This document shows, piece by piece, positions 1 to 5,348 of a stretch of 11,085 nucleotides of DNA. The position numbers were made by a program, and so were the translations under genes. The DNA comes from an uncultured Arcanobacterium sp. (GTDB taxonomy: Bacteria; Actinomycetota; Actinomycetes; Actinomycetales; Actinomycetaceae), in contig NZ_CAMXYE010000048.1 of NCBI RefSeq assembly GCF_947253055.1, forward strand, positions 1 to 11,085, written 5' to 3'. Each line of letters begins with the position of its first letter. Positions within the stretch are counted from its first letter, which is position 1. The notes beneath the pieces are model-generated. The model saw nothing but the letters and a program-made list of their open reading frames with translations, was not told the origin of the DNA and did no database searches.

Positions 1-4
1 ATAT

Positions 5-32
5 ATTATAGTGTTTTTCTATTTATTTTCGA
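5..32 (-). promoter_or_regulatory. Candidate SigA-type promoter reading out of the left edge
   Basis: On the minus strand there is a perfect -10 box TATAAT (positions 10-5) and a partial -35 box TCGAAA (32-27, four of six matches to TTGACA) separated by 16 nt. It lies just beyond the rplO terminator and would start a transcript leaving the window. In many bacteria secY follows rplO, so this may be the secY promoter, but that gene is not visible. The flanking DNA is AT-rich, so a chance match is possible. Confidence 0.45.
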
Positions 33-67
33 GCTGCGGAGTACATATTTACTACCCGCCCGTGGAT

Positions 68-113
68 AGAAAAAGAATCGGCTTCTACCTTTTTTGGAGT
101 AGAAGCCGATTCT
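68..113 (-). terminator. Intrinsic terminator after rplO
   Basis: On the minus strand a perfect 15-bp stem, AGAATCGGCTTCTAC (113-99) pairing with GTAGAAGCCGATTCT (88-74), encloses a 10-nt loop and runs into TTTTCT. It begins 6 nt past the rplO stop codon. Stem length, perfect pairing and the T run make this a strong Rho-independent terminator for the S10-spc transcript. The opposite strand has no comparable T tract, so it looks unidirectional. Confidence 0.93.
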
Positions 114-119
114 CAATTA

Positions 120-593
120 TTAGCTTTGCTTTTCAAGGCTACCGCCAGCTGCTTCTACTTTGCGCTGCGCTGCAGCAGACCAAGCATCCACTTTGACGTT
201 TACCTTTACAGTAATTTCTCCGTCACCGAGTAATTTCACTGGTTCCTTCGGGCGTACCGCGCCTTTAGCTACCAGATCCGCCACGGTGATTTCGCCACCT
301 GCGGGGAAGAGCTCAGAAAGCTTATCCAAATTTACTACTTGGTATACTACGCGCGCTGGATTCTTGAATCCCCGCAACTTCGGAAGGCGCATATGCAAAG
401 GCATCTGCCCACCTTCGAAGCCACGCCGCACGGTATTCCGAGCTTTCGTACCTTTAGTACCACGCCCGGCCGTCTTACCTTTCGAACCTTCACCGCGGCC
501 TACTCGCGTACGGGACTTATTGGCACCCGGAGCAGGCACTAAATCGTGCAGCTGGAGAATATCTACCGATTCTGTAGTTTCTTTTTCCGCCAT
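120..593 (-). CDS. rplO: 50S ribosomal protein L15 (uL15)
   Basis: This 157-residue protein is uL15, a late-assembling 23S rRNA-binding protein of the large subunit. The Gly/Arg/Lys-rich extended arm is at about residues 27-60, followed by GGQMPLHMRLPKLRGF at 61-76. The conserved C-terminal globular part starts near KLLGDGEITVKV at 120. It has a short acidic N-terminal lead (residues 2-10) and is slightly longer than the roughly 146-residue norm. The start is well fixed: the ATG overlaps the rpmD stop as TAATG, and a GGAGGAGGT Shine-Dalgarno sits 6 nt upstream inside rpmD. The gene ends with tandem stops TAA TAA just before the terminator. It is the last gene of the unit. Confidence 0.98.
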   Translation of the reverse strand: MAEKETTESVDILQLHDLVPAPGANKSRTRVGRGEGSKGKTAGRGTKGTKARNTVRRGFEGGQMPLHMRLPKLRGFKNPARVVYQVVNLDKLSELFPAGGEITVADLVAKGAVRPKEPVKLLGDGEITVKVNVKVDAWSAAAQRKVEAAGGSLEKQS

Positions 594-772
594 TAGTCTA
601 CCTCCTCCACGATTAAGAGATGTTCGATTTTCTTAATCATGCCACGTGTAGCTGCATTATCTTCCCGAGTCACCGACTGGTGGATTTTATGCAGCCCCAA
701 CGAGCGCATAGTATCGCGCTGGCTCTTTGTAGAGCCTACCAAACCGCGCTTCTGCGTAATTTTTAATTTCAT
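593..772 (-). CDS. rpmD: 50S ribosomal protein L30 (uL30)
   Basis: This 59-residue ORF, which is easy to miss because of its size, reads MKLKITQKRGLVGSTKSQRD and ends HLLIVEEVD. It is uL30, a small two-helix, three-strand protein of the large subunit that binds 23S rRNA. The SxxG(S) and TMRSLGLHKIHQSV segments are typical of the bacterial family, and the length is normal at about 60 residues. The start ATG overlaps the rpsE stop by 4 nt (ATGA), with AGGAG 11 nt upstream. The stop overlaps the rplO start by one base. Its position between rpsE and rplO is the canonical spc order. The reading was made directly from the sequence. Confidence 0.96.
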   Translation of the reverse strand: MKLKITQKRGLVGSTKSQRDTMRSLGLHKIHQSVTREDNAATRGMIKKIEHLLIVEEVD

Positions 773-1503
773 GATGCGCTCACTCCTGCCGCTGCCGCTT
801 CATTTTCTTCCTGAGCAGCAGCAATTTCTGCGTCTTCCCGCTCTTTTGCTTCGTGCTCAGCCCGAGCCCGCAGCATGAACGCCGGTGCTACTCTATCGAG
901 TGGCAAACCCCGCCGTGCTGCTACCGCTTCTGGCTGTTCCAGCTTCCGCAAAGCCGCAATAGCACCCCGCACAATATTCAGCGCATTCGAAGATCCGAGA
1001 GATTTGCTGAGTACATCATGAATACCAGCGCACTCCATGACGGCACGCACCGGGCCACCGGCAATTACACCGGTACCAGGAGCAGCTGGACGCAGCAAAA
1101 CTACACCCGCTGCATCTTCGCCCTGCACGATATGCGGAATAGTGGTACCGATACGCGGAATGGTAAAGAAATTCTTCTTTGCGTCTTCCGTACCTTTAGC
1201 AATTGCTGCCGGTACTTCCTTCGCTTTACCATATCCGACGCCGAGCGTACCATTGCCATCGCCTACCACTACTAGAGCAGTGAAAGACATTCTCCGGCCG
1301 CCCTTTACCGTCTTAGCTACGCGGTTAATACTGACGACGCGCTCGATATAAGTATTCTTTTCTTCGGCGCGACGATTGGTGCGGCGACCGCCTTTCCGGT
1401 CACCCCGGCGGTTATCGCGCTCTGCGCGCCCGCTTTCCTTATCCGAGCTTTCCACTCTGTTCTGCTCTTCAGCAGCCATAAGTTCTTCCTCTCGTTGTGC
1501 CAT
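769..1503 (-). CDS. rpsE: 30S ribosomal protein S5 (uS5)
   Basis: The product is uS5, a 30S protein near the mRNA entry site that contributes to decoding accuracy and helicase activity. The N-terminal 50 residues are charged and low-complexity, as is common in actinobacterial S5. The S5 double-stranded-RNA-binding-like domain follows at about 52-115 (GGRRMSFTALVVVGDGNG at 68-85), then the C-terminal fold with VLLRPAAPGTGVIAGG. A tail rich in Ala and Glu occupies about 209-244. Two starts are possible. The ATG at 1503 overlaps the rplR stop (TAATG) with GGAG 5 nt upstream, the pattern used by several neighbours. An ATG at 1479 (MAAEEQ) has AGAGGAAG upstream and gives a more family-like N-terminus. 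I kept the longer form. The stop overlaps rpmD by 4 nt. Confidence 0.95.
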   Translation of the reverse strand: MAQREEELMAAEEQNRVESSDKESGRAERDNRRGDRKGGRRTNRRAEEKNTYIERVVSINRVAKTVKGGRRMSFTALVVVGDGNGTLGVGYGKAKEVPAAIAKGTEDAKKNFFTIPRIGTTIPHIVQGEDAAGVVLLRPAAPGTGVIAGGPVRAVMECAGIHDVLSKSLGSSNALNIVRGAIAALRKLEQPEAVAARRGLPLDRVAPAFMLRARAEHEAKEREDAEIAAAQEENEAAAAGVSAS

Positions 1504-1874
1504 TACAACTCCAGCCCTGCCGCACGCGCGCCGTCTGCCACTGCAGCCACACGCCCGTGATACTTATTGCCACCACGGTCAAATACTACTTTGGTAATTC
1601 CAGCATCGAGGGCTCGCTTTCCTATCAGCTTGCCAACTTCACTAGCTTTATCTACCTTATCTGCCGTGCTTGCACGCAGCTCTGCTTCCATAGTGGAAGC
1701 GGAAGCCAAAGTACGCCCTACCGTATCGTCAATTACCTGCGCCACCATATGCCGATTAGAGCGGGTGACTACCAAACGTGGGCATTCAGTGGTGCCAGAA
1801 ATGCGTTTGCGTAGGCGGGCATGACGACGCGCCCGAGCAGTAAATCTGTTCTTATGCTTAGTTAAAGCAGCCAT
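1503..1874 (-). CDS. rplR: 50S ribosomal protein L18 (uL18)
   Basis: This 123-residue protein is uL18, which binds 5S rRNA and helps anchor it, together with uL5, in the central protuberance. The basic N-terminus (ARARRHARLRKRISGT) and the C-terminal VVFDRGGNKYHGRVAAVADG at about 96-115 are family signatures, and the length is normal. The ATG at 1874 overlaps the rplF stop as TGATG. A GTG one codon upstream (1877) is in frame but is less likely because the coupled ATG gives the typical MAA start. The stop overlaps the first possible rpsE start by one base. No unusual features are seen. Confidence 0.97.
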   Translation of the reverse strand: MAALTKHKNRFTARARRHARLRKRISGTTECPRLVVTRSNRHMVAQVIDDTVGRTLASASTMEAELRASTADKVDKASEVGKLIGKRALDAGITKVVFDRGGNKYHGRVAAVADGARAAGLEL

Positions 1875-2410
1875 CACTTACCAGCCTTTCCAGCCTTGCG
1901 GCGGATGTGTTCATCAGCGTACTTAACGCCTTTGCCCTTATAAGGTTCCGGCAGGCGCAGCTTGCGGATACGAGCAGCCGTTTCGCCTACGAGTTCTTTA
2001 GAAATTCCCAATACGGAAAGTTTCGTCTGGCCGTCTACCTGAAAAGTAATTCCTTCCGGAGCTTTTACCAGAATAGGATGCGAATAGCCGAGAGAAAACT
2101 CTAAATCAGCGCCTTTCGGTACCACGCGGTAGCCGGTGCCCACGATTTCTAGATCTTTCTTATATCCAGTAGTCACGCCAACTACATTATTGTAAATAAG
2201 AGTGCGTGCTAAACCGTGTAAAGAGCGAGTTTCCCGCTCCTCATTAGGCCGAGTGAACACTACTTCGTTGTCAGCTATCTTAATTTCAATAGGTTCCGGT
2301 ATGTACTGGGTAAGTTCACCTTTCGGTCCTTTTACCCGCACATTCCGCCCTTCCAGGGTGACTTCCACACCAGAAGGAATGGTTACAGGAAGTTTACCAA
2401 TACGCGACAT
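1874..2410 (-). CDS. rplF: 50S ribosomal protein L6 (uL6)
   Basis: The 178-residue product is uL6, which binds 23S rRNA near the GTPase-associated region and the sarcin-ricin loop, where EF-Tu and EF-G act. It starts MSRIGKLPVTIPSGVEVTLE and ends with the diagnostic EPYKGKGVKY at 155-164 and a Lys/Arg-rich tail, with the two L6 repeats between. An in-frame extension of eight codons to 2434 exists, but MSRIGK is the universal family start, and AAGGAAG lies 7 nt before the ATG at 2410. It follows rpsH after 17 nt and overlaps rplR by one base. Confidence 0.98.
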   Translation of the reverse strand: MSRIGKLPVTIPSGVEVTLEGRNVRVKGPKGELTQYIPEPIEIKIADNEVVFTRPNEERETRSLHGLARTLIYNNVVGVTTGYKKDLEIVGTGYRVVPKGADLEFSLGYSHPILVKAPEGITFQVDGQTKLSVLGISKELVGETAARIRKLRLPEPYKGKGVKYADEHIRRKAGKAGK

Positions 2411-2427
2411 AATGTATCTTCCTTCCC

Positions 2428-2826
2428 TTACCATACGTAGGCAAGGACTTCCCCGCCTACTCCCTGAGTCTTAGCTTCGCGGTCGGTGAGCACGCCAGAA
2501 GATGTAGAAAGAATTGCTACACCTAGCCCGCCCAGTACCTGCGGTAGTTTCGTAGACTTCGCATATACCCGAAGTCCTGGCTTGGAAATCCGCCGAATAC
2601 CCGCAAGCGAGCGCTCGTGGTTCGGACCGAATTTCAGAGTGAGGGTGAGAGTCTTACCAACTTTCGCATCCTCTACCTCATATTTAGCAATATATCCTTC
2701 GCGCTCGAGGATATCGGCGATACTCGCCTTCATTTTTGAGTACGGCATAGATACCGACTCATGGAATGCTGAATTGGCATTCCGCAGACGCGTCAGCATG
2801 TCTGCAATCGGGTCTGTCATTGACAT
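2428..2826 (-). CDS. rpsH: 30S ribosomal protein S8 (uS8)
   Basis: The 132-residue product is uS8, a primary 16S rRNA-binding protein that organises the central domain of the 30S subunit. In Escherichia coli it also represses the spc operon translationally. The N-terminus MSMTDPIADMLTRLRNANSA and the C-terminal signature STSSGVLTDREAKTQGVGGE (107-126), ending in LAYVW, leave no doubt, and the length is standard. The first ATG at 2826 is preferred because actinobacterial S8 begins MTMTDPIAD; a second ATG lies at 2820. A GAAAGGG Shine-Dalgarno is 9 nt upstream, with its last three bases inside a small hairpin (2828-2838). It is separated from rpsN by 53 nt. Confidence 0.98.
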   Translation of the reverse strand: MSMTDPIADMLTRLRNANSAFHESVSMPYSKMKASIADILEREGYIAKYEVEDAKVGKTLTLTLKFGPNHERSLAGIRRISKPGLRVYAKSTKLPQVLGGLGVAILSTSSGVLTDREAKTQGVGGEVLAYVW

Positions 2827-2879
2827 TGGGCAAAGCCCTTTCCCGTTATGGTTTCCGTATGGACCTATAACGTAGATTC

Positions 2880-3065
2880 TTACCAGCTGGACTTCTTTAC
2901 ACCCGGGAGTTCGCCCCGATGGGCAAGCTCACGCAGGCAGATACGGCATAAACCGAACTTGCGATATACCGAATGGGGGCGGCCACAGCGCTGGCAGCGC
3001 GTATAGGCACGCACCTGAAACTTCGGCTTCCGAGCAGCCTTATTCTTTAAAGCAGTTTTCGCCAT
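2880..3065 (-). CDS. rpsZ: 30S ribosomal protein S14, zinc-binding type Z (uS14)
   Basis: This 61-residue protein is the short, zinc-ribbon form of uS14 (also called rpsN type Z), which sits in the 30S head. Four cysteines, C24-x2-C27 and C40-x2-C43 (RCQRCG and GLCRICLREL), form the zinc site, so this is the C+ form. The end LPGVKKSSW is typical of the type. An in-frame extension to 3122 is rejected: the ATG at 3065 gives the family start MAKTALKNKAARKPKF and has a near-perfect AAGGAGGA Shine-Dalgarno. It follows the rplE stop after a single base (TGA G ATG). Zinc-starved actinobacteria often have a second, C-minus S14 elsewhere; none is visible here. Confidence 0.97.
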   Translation of the reverse strand: MAKTALKNKAARKPKFQVRAYTRCQRCGRPHSVYRKFGLCRICLRELAHRGELPGVKKSSW

Positions 3066-3066
3066 C

Positions 3067-3630
3067 TCAGTCCTCCTTGAATGGGAATCCCAGGTAACGC
3101 AGCAAAGCGCGTCCCTCGTCATCGTTCTTTGCAGTCGTAACTACGGTAATATCCATGCCACGCACCCGATCAATTTTATCTTGATCAATCTCGTGGAATA
3201 CCGCCTGCTCGGTCAAACCAAAAGTATAGTTGCCGTTGCCATCAAACTGCTTTGGAGAAAGTCCGCGGAAATCGCGAATACGTGGCAGAGCAGTGGAAAG
3301 AAGCCGGTCAAGGAACTCCCACATTCTATCGCCACGCATAGTCACGTGCGCACCAATCGGTACACCCGCGCGCAGCTTGAACTGCGCGATAGACTTACGA
3401 GCCCGCGTCACCTGCGGCATCTGCCCGGTAATCACTTTCAAATCTTCAATTGCACCAGTAATAGCTTTCGAATCGTGCGCAGCTTCGCCCACGCCCATAT
3501 TCACCACTATCTTTACCAGTTGCGGGACGCTATTTACGTTTGCATAGCCGAACTGATCTTGCATCTTCTGTGCAATCTCTTTCCGGTATTTCTCCTTGAG
3601 ACGAGGCATGTGATGTACTTCCGTGCTCAC
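3067..3630 (-). CDS. rplE: 50S ribosomal protein L5 (uL5)
   Basis: The 187-residue product is uL5, which binds 5S rRNA in the central protuberance and contacts P-site tRNA and the 30S head. Landmarks are VVNMGVGEA at 42-50, the L5 signature LKVITGQMPQVTRARKS at 64-80, GDRMWEFLDRL at 100-110 and RIRDFRGLSPKQFD at 117-130. The C-terminus FPFKED and the total length agree with mycobacterial L5. The start is a GTG overlapping the rplX stop by 4 nt (GTGA). An ATG at codon 8 (3609) is possible, but the longer form places PRLK at residue 9, as in relatives. It is followed by rpsN after one base. Confidence 0.97.
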   Translation of the reverse strand: MSTEVHHMPRLKEKYRKEIAQKMQDQFGYANVNSVPQLVKIVVNMGVGEAAHDSKAITGAIEDLKVITGQMPQVTRARKSIAQFKLRAGVPIGAHVTMRGDRMWEFLDRLLSTALPRIRDFRGLSPKQFDGNGNYTFGLTEQAVFHEIDQDKIDRVRGMDITVVTTAKNDDEGRALLRYLGFPFKED

Positions 3631-3971
3631 AGTTCAATCTCCTCTCCGGCGCGCCGGCCAATCCGTTCCCGCACAATTTTCTTTCTACCGTTGCGTTCTA
3701 CTTCCACTTCCCGGAAGCCTACCCGTACCGGTTTCTTATCCGGGCCGAGCAGCGCCACATTAGAAATATGGATAGGAGCTTCTACAGTTTCAATACCACC
3801 AGTAGCTGCTCCACGCTCGGTACGCCCTACGCGAGTGTGCTTCTTTACCCGCTGTACGCCCTCTACGATTACGCGATTTTCCTTCGGAAATACCTGCAGT
3901 ACTCGCCCTTGCTGGCCCTTATCGCGCCCAGCAATGACCTCTACCAGGTCTCCTTTCTTGATCTTCGCCAT
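3627..3971 (-). CDS. rplX: 50S ribosomal protein L24 (uL24)
   Basis: The 114-residue product is uL24, an early assembly initiator that binds the 5' domain of 23S rRNA near the peptide exit tunnel. A KOW motif occupies about residues 5-31 (KKGDLVEVIAGRDKGQQGRV). It is followed by VEGVQRVKKHTR and by GGIETVEAPIHISNVAL, both typical of bacterial L24. The C-terminal part after about residue 85 is Arg/Glu-rich and fits the slightly longer actinobacterial form. The ATG overlaps the rplN stop as TGATG. The end overlaps the rplE GTG start by 4 nt, so three consecutive genes are probably translationally coupled. Confidence 0.97.
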   Translation of the reverse strand: MAKIKKGDLVEVIAGRDKGQQGRVLQVFPKENRVIVEGVQRVKKHTRVGRTERGAATGGIETVEAPIHISNVALLGPDKKPVRVGFREVEVERNGRKKIVRERIGRRAGEEIEL

Positions 3972-4339
3972 CAGATTACCTCCGGTGCCAATGAAACAAT
4001 CCGCATGAATTTCTTATCACGCAGTTCCCGCGCCACCGGCCCGAAAATACGGGTACCGCGCGGCTCATGGTCGTCTTTAATCAAAACGGCTGCATTTTCA
4101 CCAAAGCTGATGTATGAACCATCGATGCGGCGAGTTTCTTTTTTCGCACGGACGATTACAGCTTTCACCACATCGCCCTTCTTTACATTTCCGCCGGGAA
4201 TAGCGTCCTTAACGGTGGCGACTATTACATCGCCAATTCCGGCGTAGCGCCGGCCGGATCCACCGAGCACCCGAATGCAAAGAATTTCTTTCGCACCGGT
4301 GTTGTCGGCGACCTTAAGCCGAGACTCCTGCTGGATCAT
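3971..4339 (-). CDS. rplN: 50S ribosomal protein L14 (uL14)
   Basis: The 122-residue product is uL14, a beta-barrel protein at the subunit interface that forms bridge B8 with the 30S subunit and is the docking site of RsfS. It starts MIQQESRLKVADNTGAKEIL and contains RVLGGSGRRYAGIGDVIVA at 23-41. It ends with FGPVARELRDKKFMRIVSLA, all classic L14 segments at normal length. It opens the spc part of the locus. Unlike most junctions here it stands 70 nt from the gene before it (rpsQ), with its own GGAG Shine-Dalgarno 6 nt before the ATG. The stop overlaps the rplX start by one base. Confidence 0.98.
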   Translation of the reverse strand: MIQQESRLKVADNTGAKEILCIRVLGGSGRRYAGIGDVIVATVKDAIPGGNVKKGDVVKAVIVRAKKETRRIDGSYISFGENAAVLIKDDHEPRGTRIFGPVARELRDKKFMRIVSLAPEVI

Positions 4340-4364
4340 TTATTTCTCCTTCGTCGTGCTGGTT

Positions 4365-4413
4365 CTCTTAAGAAGAGCCTTGCCGAACGGGTGAGAGGCA
4401 AAAAGCCCCTCAC
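4365..4413 (-). promoter_or_regulatory. Hairpin pair in the rpsQ-rplN gap
   Basis: The 70-nt gap between the S10 and spc blocks (4340-4409) carries two inverted repeats. The first, on the minus strand, is GTGAGGGGC (4413-4405), loop TTTTT, GCCTCTCAC (4399-4391): 9 bp with one G-U pair, covering the rpsQ stop codon. The second is CTCTT, loop CTT, AAGAG (4377-4365). Neither is followed by a T tract, so neither is a convincing terminator. I find no -10/-35 pair in the gap. Possible roles are a processing or stability element, or a translational control site for rplN. Confidence 0.5.
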
Positions 4414-4700
4414 TTTGCCTTTTCAATAATCTCTGCCACGCGGAAATGCTTATTAGCAGACAGCGGGCGGGTTTCCATAATGGATACGAGGTCGCCTACG
4501 CGCACTTCGTTGTTCTCATCGTGGGCTTTTACGCGCTTCGTATGCGTCTGTACTTTTCCATACAAACCATGCTTACGCCGCTCTTCCACGGCAACCACAA
4601 CGGTCTTATCCATTTTGTCGCTTACCACGTATCCACGCATCACTTTGCGGTGATTGCGGGAAAGTGGCTGAGTATTTTCTTCGCTCACTTTAGACCTCAT
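4410..4700 (-). CDS. rpsQ: 30S ribosomal protein S17 (uS17)
   Basis: The product is uS17, an OB-fold primary 16S rRNA-binding protein of the 30S body. The core begins at GYVVSDKMDKTVVV (23-36), continues with RRKHGLYGK (41-49) and KRVKAHDE, and contains the family signature GDLVSIMETRPLS at 69-81. It ends in EIIEKAK. The first 22 residues are a basic, variable N-terminal arm. The ATG at 4700 overlaps the rpmC stop by 4 nt (ATGA). An alternative GTG at 4688 would give MSEENTQPLSRN and has GAGG 6 nt upstream, so it is a serious competitor; the start is unresolved by 12 nt. The gene is the last of the S10 block, and its stop codon lies inside a hairpin. Confidence 0.96.
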   Translation of the reverse strand: MRSKVSEENTQPLSRNHRKVMRGYVVSDKMDKTVVVAVEERRKHGLYGKVQTHTKRVKAHDENNEVRVGDLVSIMETRPLSANKHFRVAEIIEKAK

Positions 4701-4927
4701 TTCTTAGCCGTCGGAGCAGTACGGATGCCGAGCTCTCGCTCCCGGGCAATGGTGTAGATACGTGCGATATTACGCCGTACCTCCTGCAAACGCCCCGAAT
4801 CTTCCAGACGGTGCGTGACTGCCGAGAAACGCAGGTTAAAAAGCTCTTCTTTTGCTTCCTTGAGCTTCTCAGCCAACTCGCCGTCAGTGAGCTTATCCAG
4901 CTCTGCAGTGGTAATTCCTCTAGCCAT
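4697..4927 (-). CDS. rpmC: 50S ribosomal protein L29 (uL29)
   Basis: The 76-residue product is uL29, a small helical-hairpin protein near the peptide exit, where with uL23 it forms part of the docking area for trigger factor and SRP. The sequence KLKEAKEELFNLRF at 21-34 and RRNIARIYTIARERE are the family hallmarks, and the form MARGITTAEL is usual in Actinobacteria. The length is normal. The start ATG overlaps the rplP stop (TAATG), with GAGGAGGG about 6 nt upstream inside rplP. The stop overlaps the rpsQ start by 4 nt. Confidence 0.97.
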   Translation of the reverse strand: MARGITTAELDKLTDGELAEKLKEAKEELFNLRFSAVTHRLEDSGRLQEVRRNIARIYTIARERELGIRTAPTAKK

Positions 4928-5343
4928 TATTCACCCTCCTCGCGCGAGATAAAGCGGGTTTTAATTGGGAGTTTATGCATAGCGCGCAAAAGAGCTTCCC
5001 GCGCTAAGGTCTCCTCAACACCAGCAATTTCAAACATAACGCGCCCGGGCTTCACATTGGCAACCCAAGTCTCTACCGGACCTTTACCAGAACCCATACG
5101 CAGACCAAGAGCTTTCTTAGTGAGCGGGCGATCTGGGAAAATGTTAATCCATATCTTGCCCCCACGCTTTACGTGGCGGGTCATTGCAATACGCGCAGCT
5201 TCAATCTGTCGATTGGTAATGTAGGCATGTTCCAGAGCCTGCACCCCATATTCGCCGAACGCCAATTCATTGCCGCCTTTAGACATGCCATGACGGTCGG
5301 GACGATGCTGCTTACGATACTTTGTGCGGCGGGGAATGAGCAT
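4927..5343 (-). CDS. rplP: 50S ribosomal protein L16 (uL16)
   Basis: The 138-residue product is uL16, a late-assembling protein that touches the A-site tRNA elbow and organises the peptidyl transferase region. It starts MLIPRRTKYRKQHR, has TRHVKRGGKIWINIFPDRP at about 55-73, and carries the L16 signature RMGSGKGPVETWVA at 82-95, followed by VKPGRVMFE. Length and ends are standard. It follows rpsC after 5 nt with GGAGG 10 nt upstream of the ATG, and overlaps rpmC by one base. Changes in this protein underlie evernimicin resistance in other bacteria; I did not assess such sites here. Confidence 0.98.
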   Translation of the reverse strand: MLIPRRTKYRKQHRPDRHGMSKGGNELAFGEYGVQALEHAYITNRQIEAARIAMTRHVKRGGKIWINIFPDRPLTKKALGLRMGSGKGPVETWVANVKPGRVMFEIAGVEETLAREALLRAMHKLPIKTRFISREEGE

Positions 5344-5348
5344 TAAAC

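Noticed and set aside
160..1351. Plus-strand open frames opposite rplO and rpsE
   Set aside because: They mirror conserved minus-strand genes, have no credible ribosome binding sites, and read as Arg/Ser/Pro-rich shadow protein.
3066..3122. N-terminal extension of the S14 gene
   Set aside because: It would overlap the conserved end of rplE, and the near-perfect Shine-Dalgarno sits right before the ATG at 3065.
3181..4008. 275-codon plus-strand open frame opposite rplE and rplX
   Set aside because: It runs antisense across two certain ribosomal genes and their boundary. Its translation has no recognisable family features, so it is a composition shadow.
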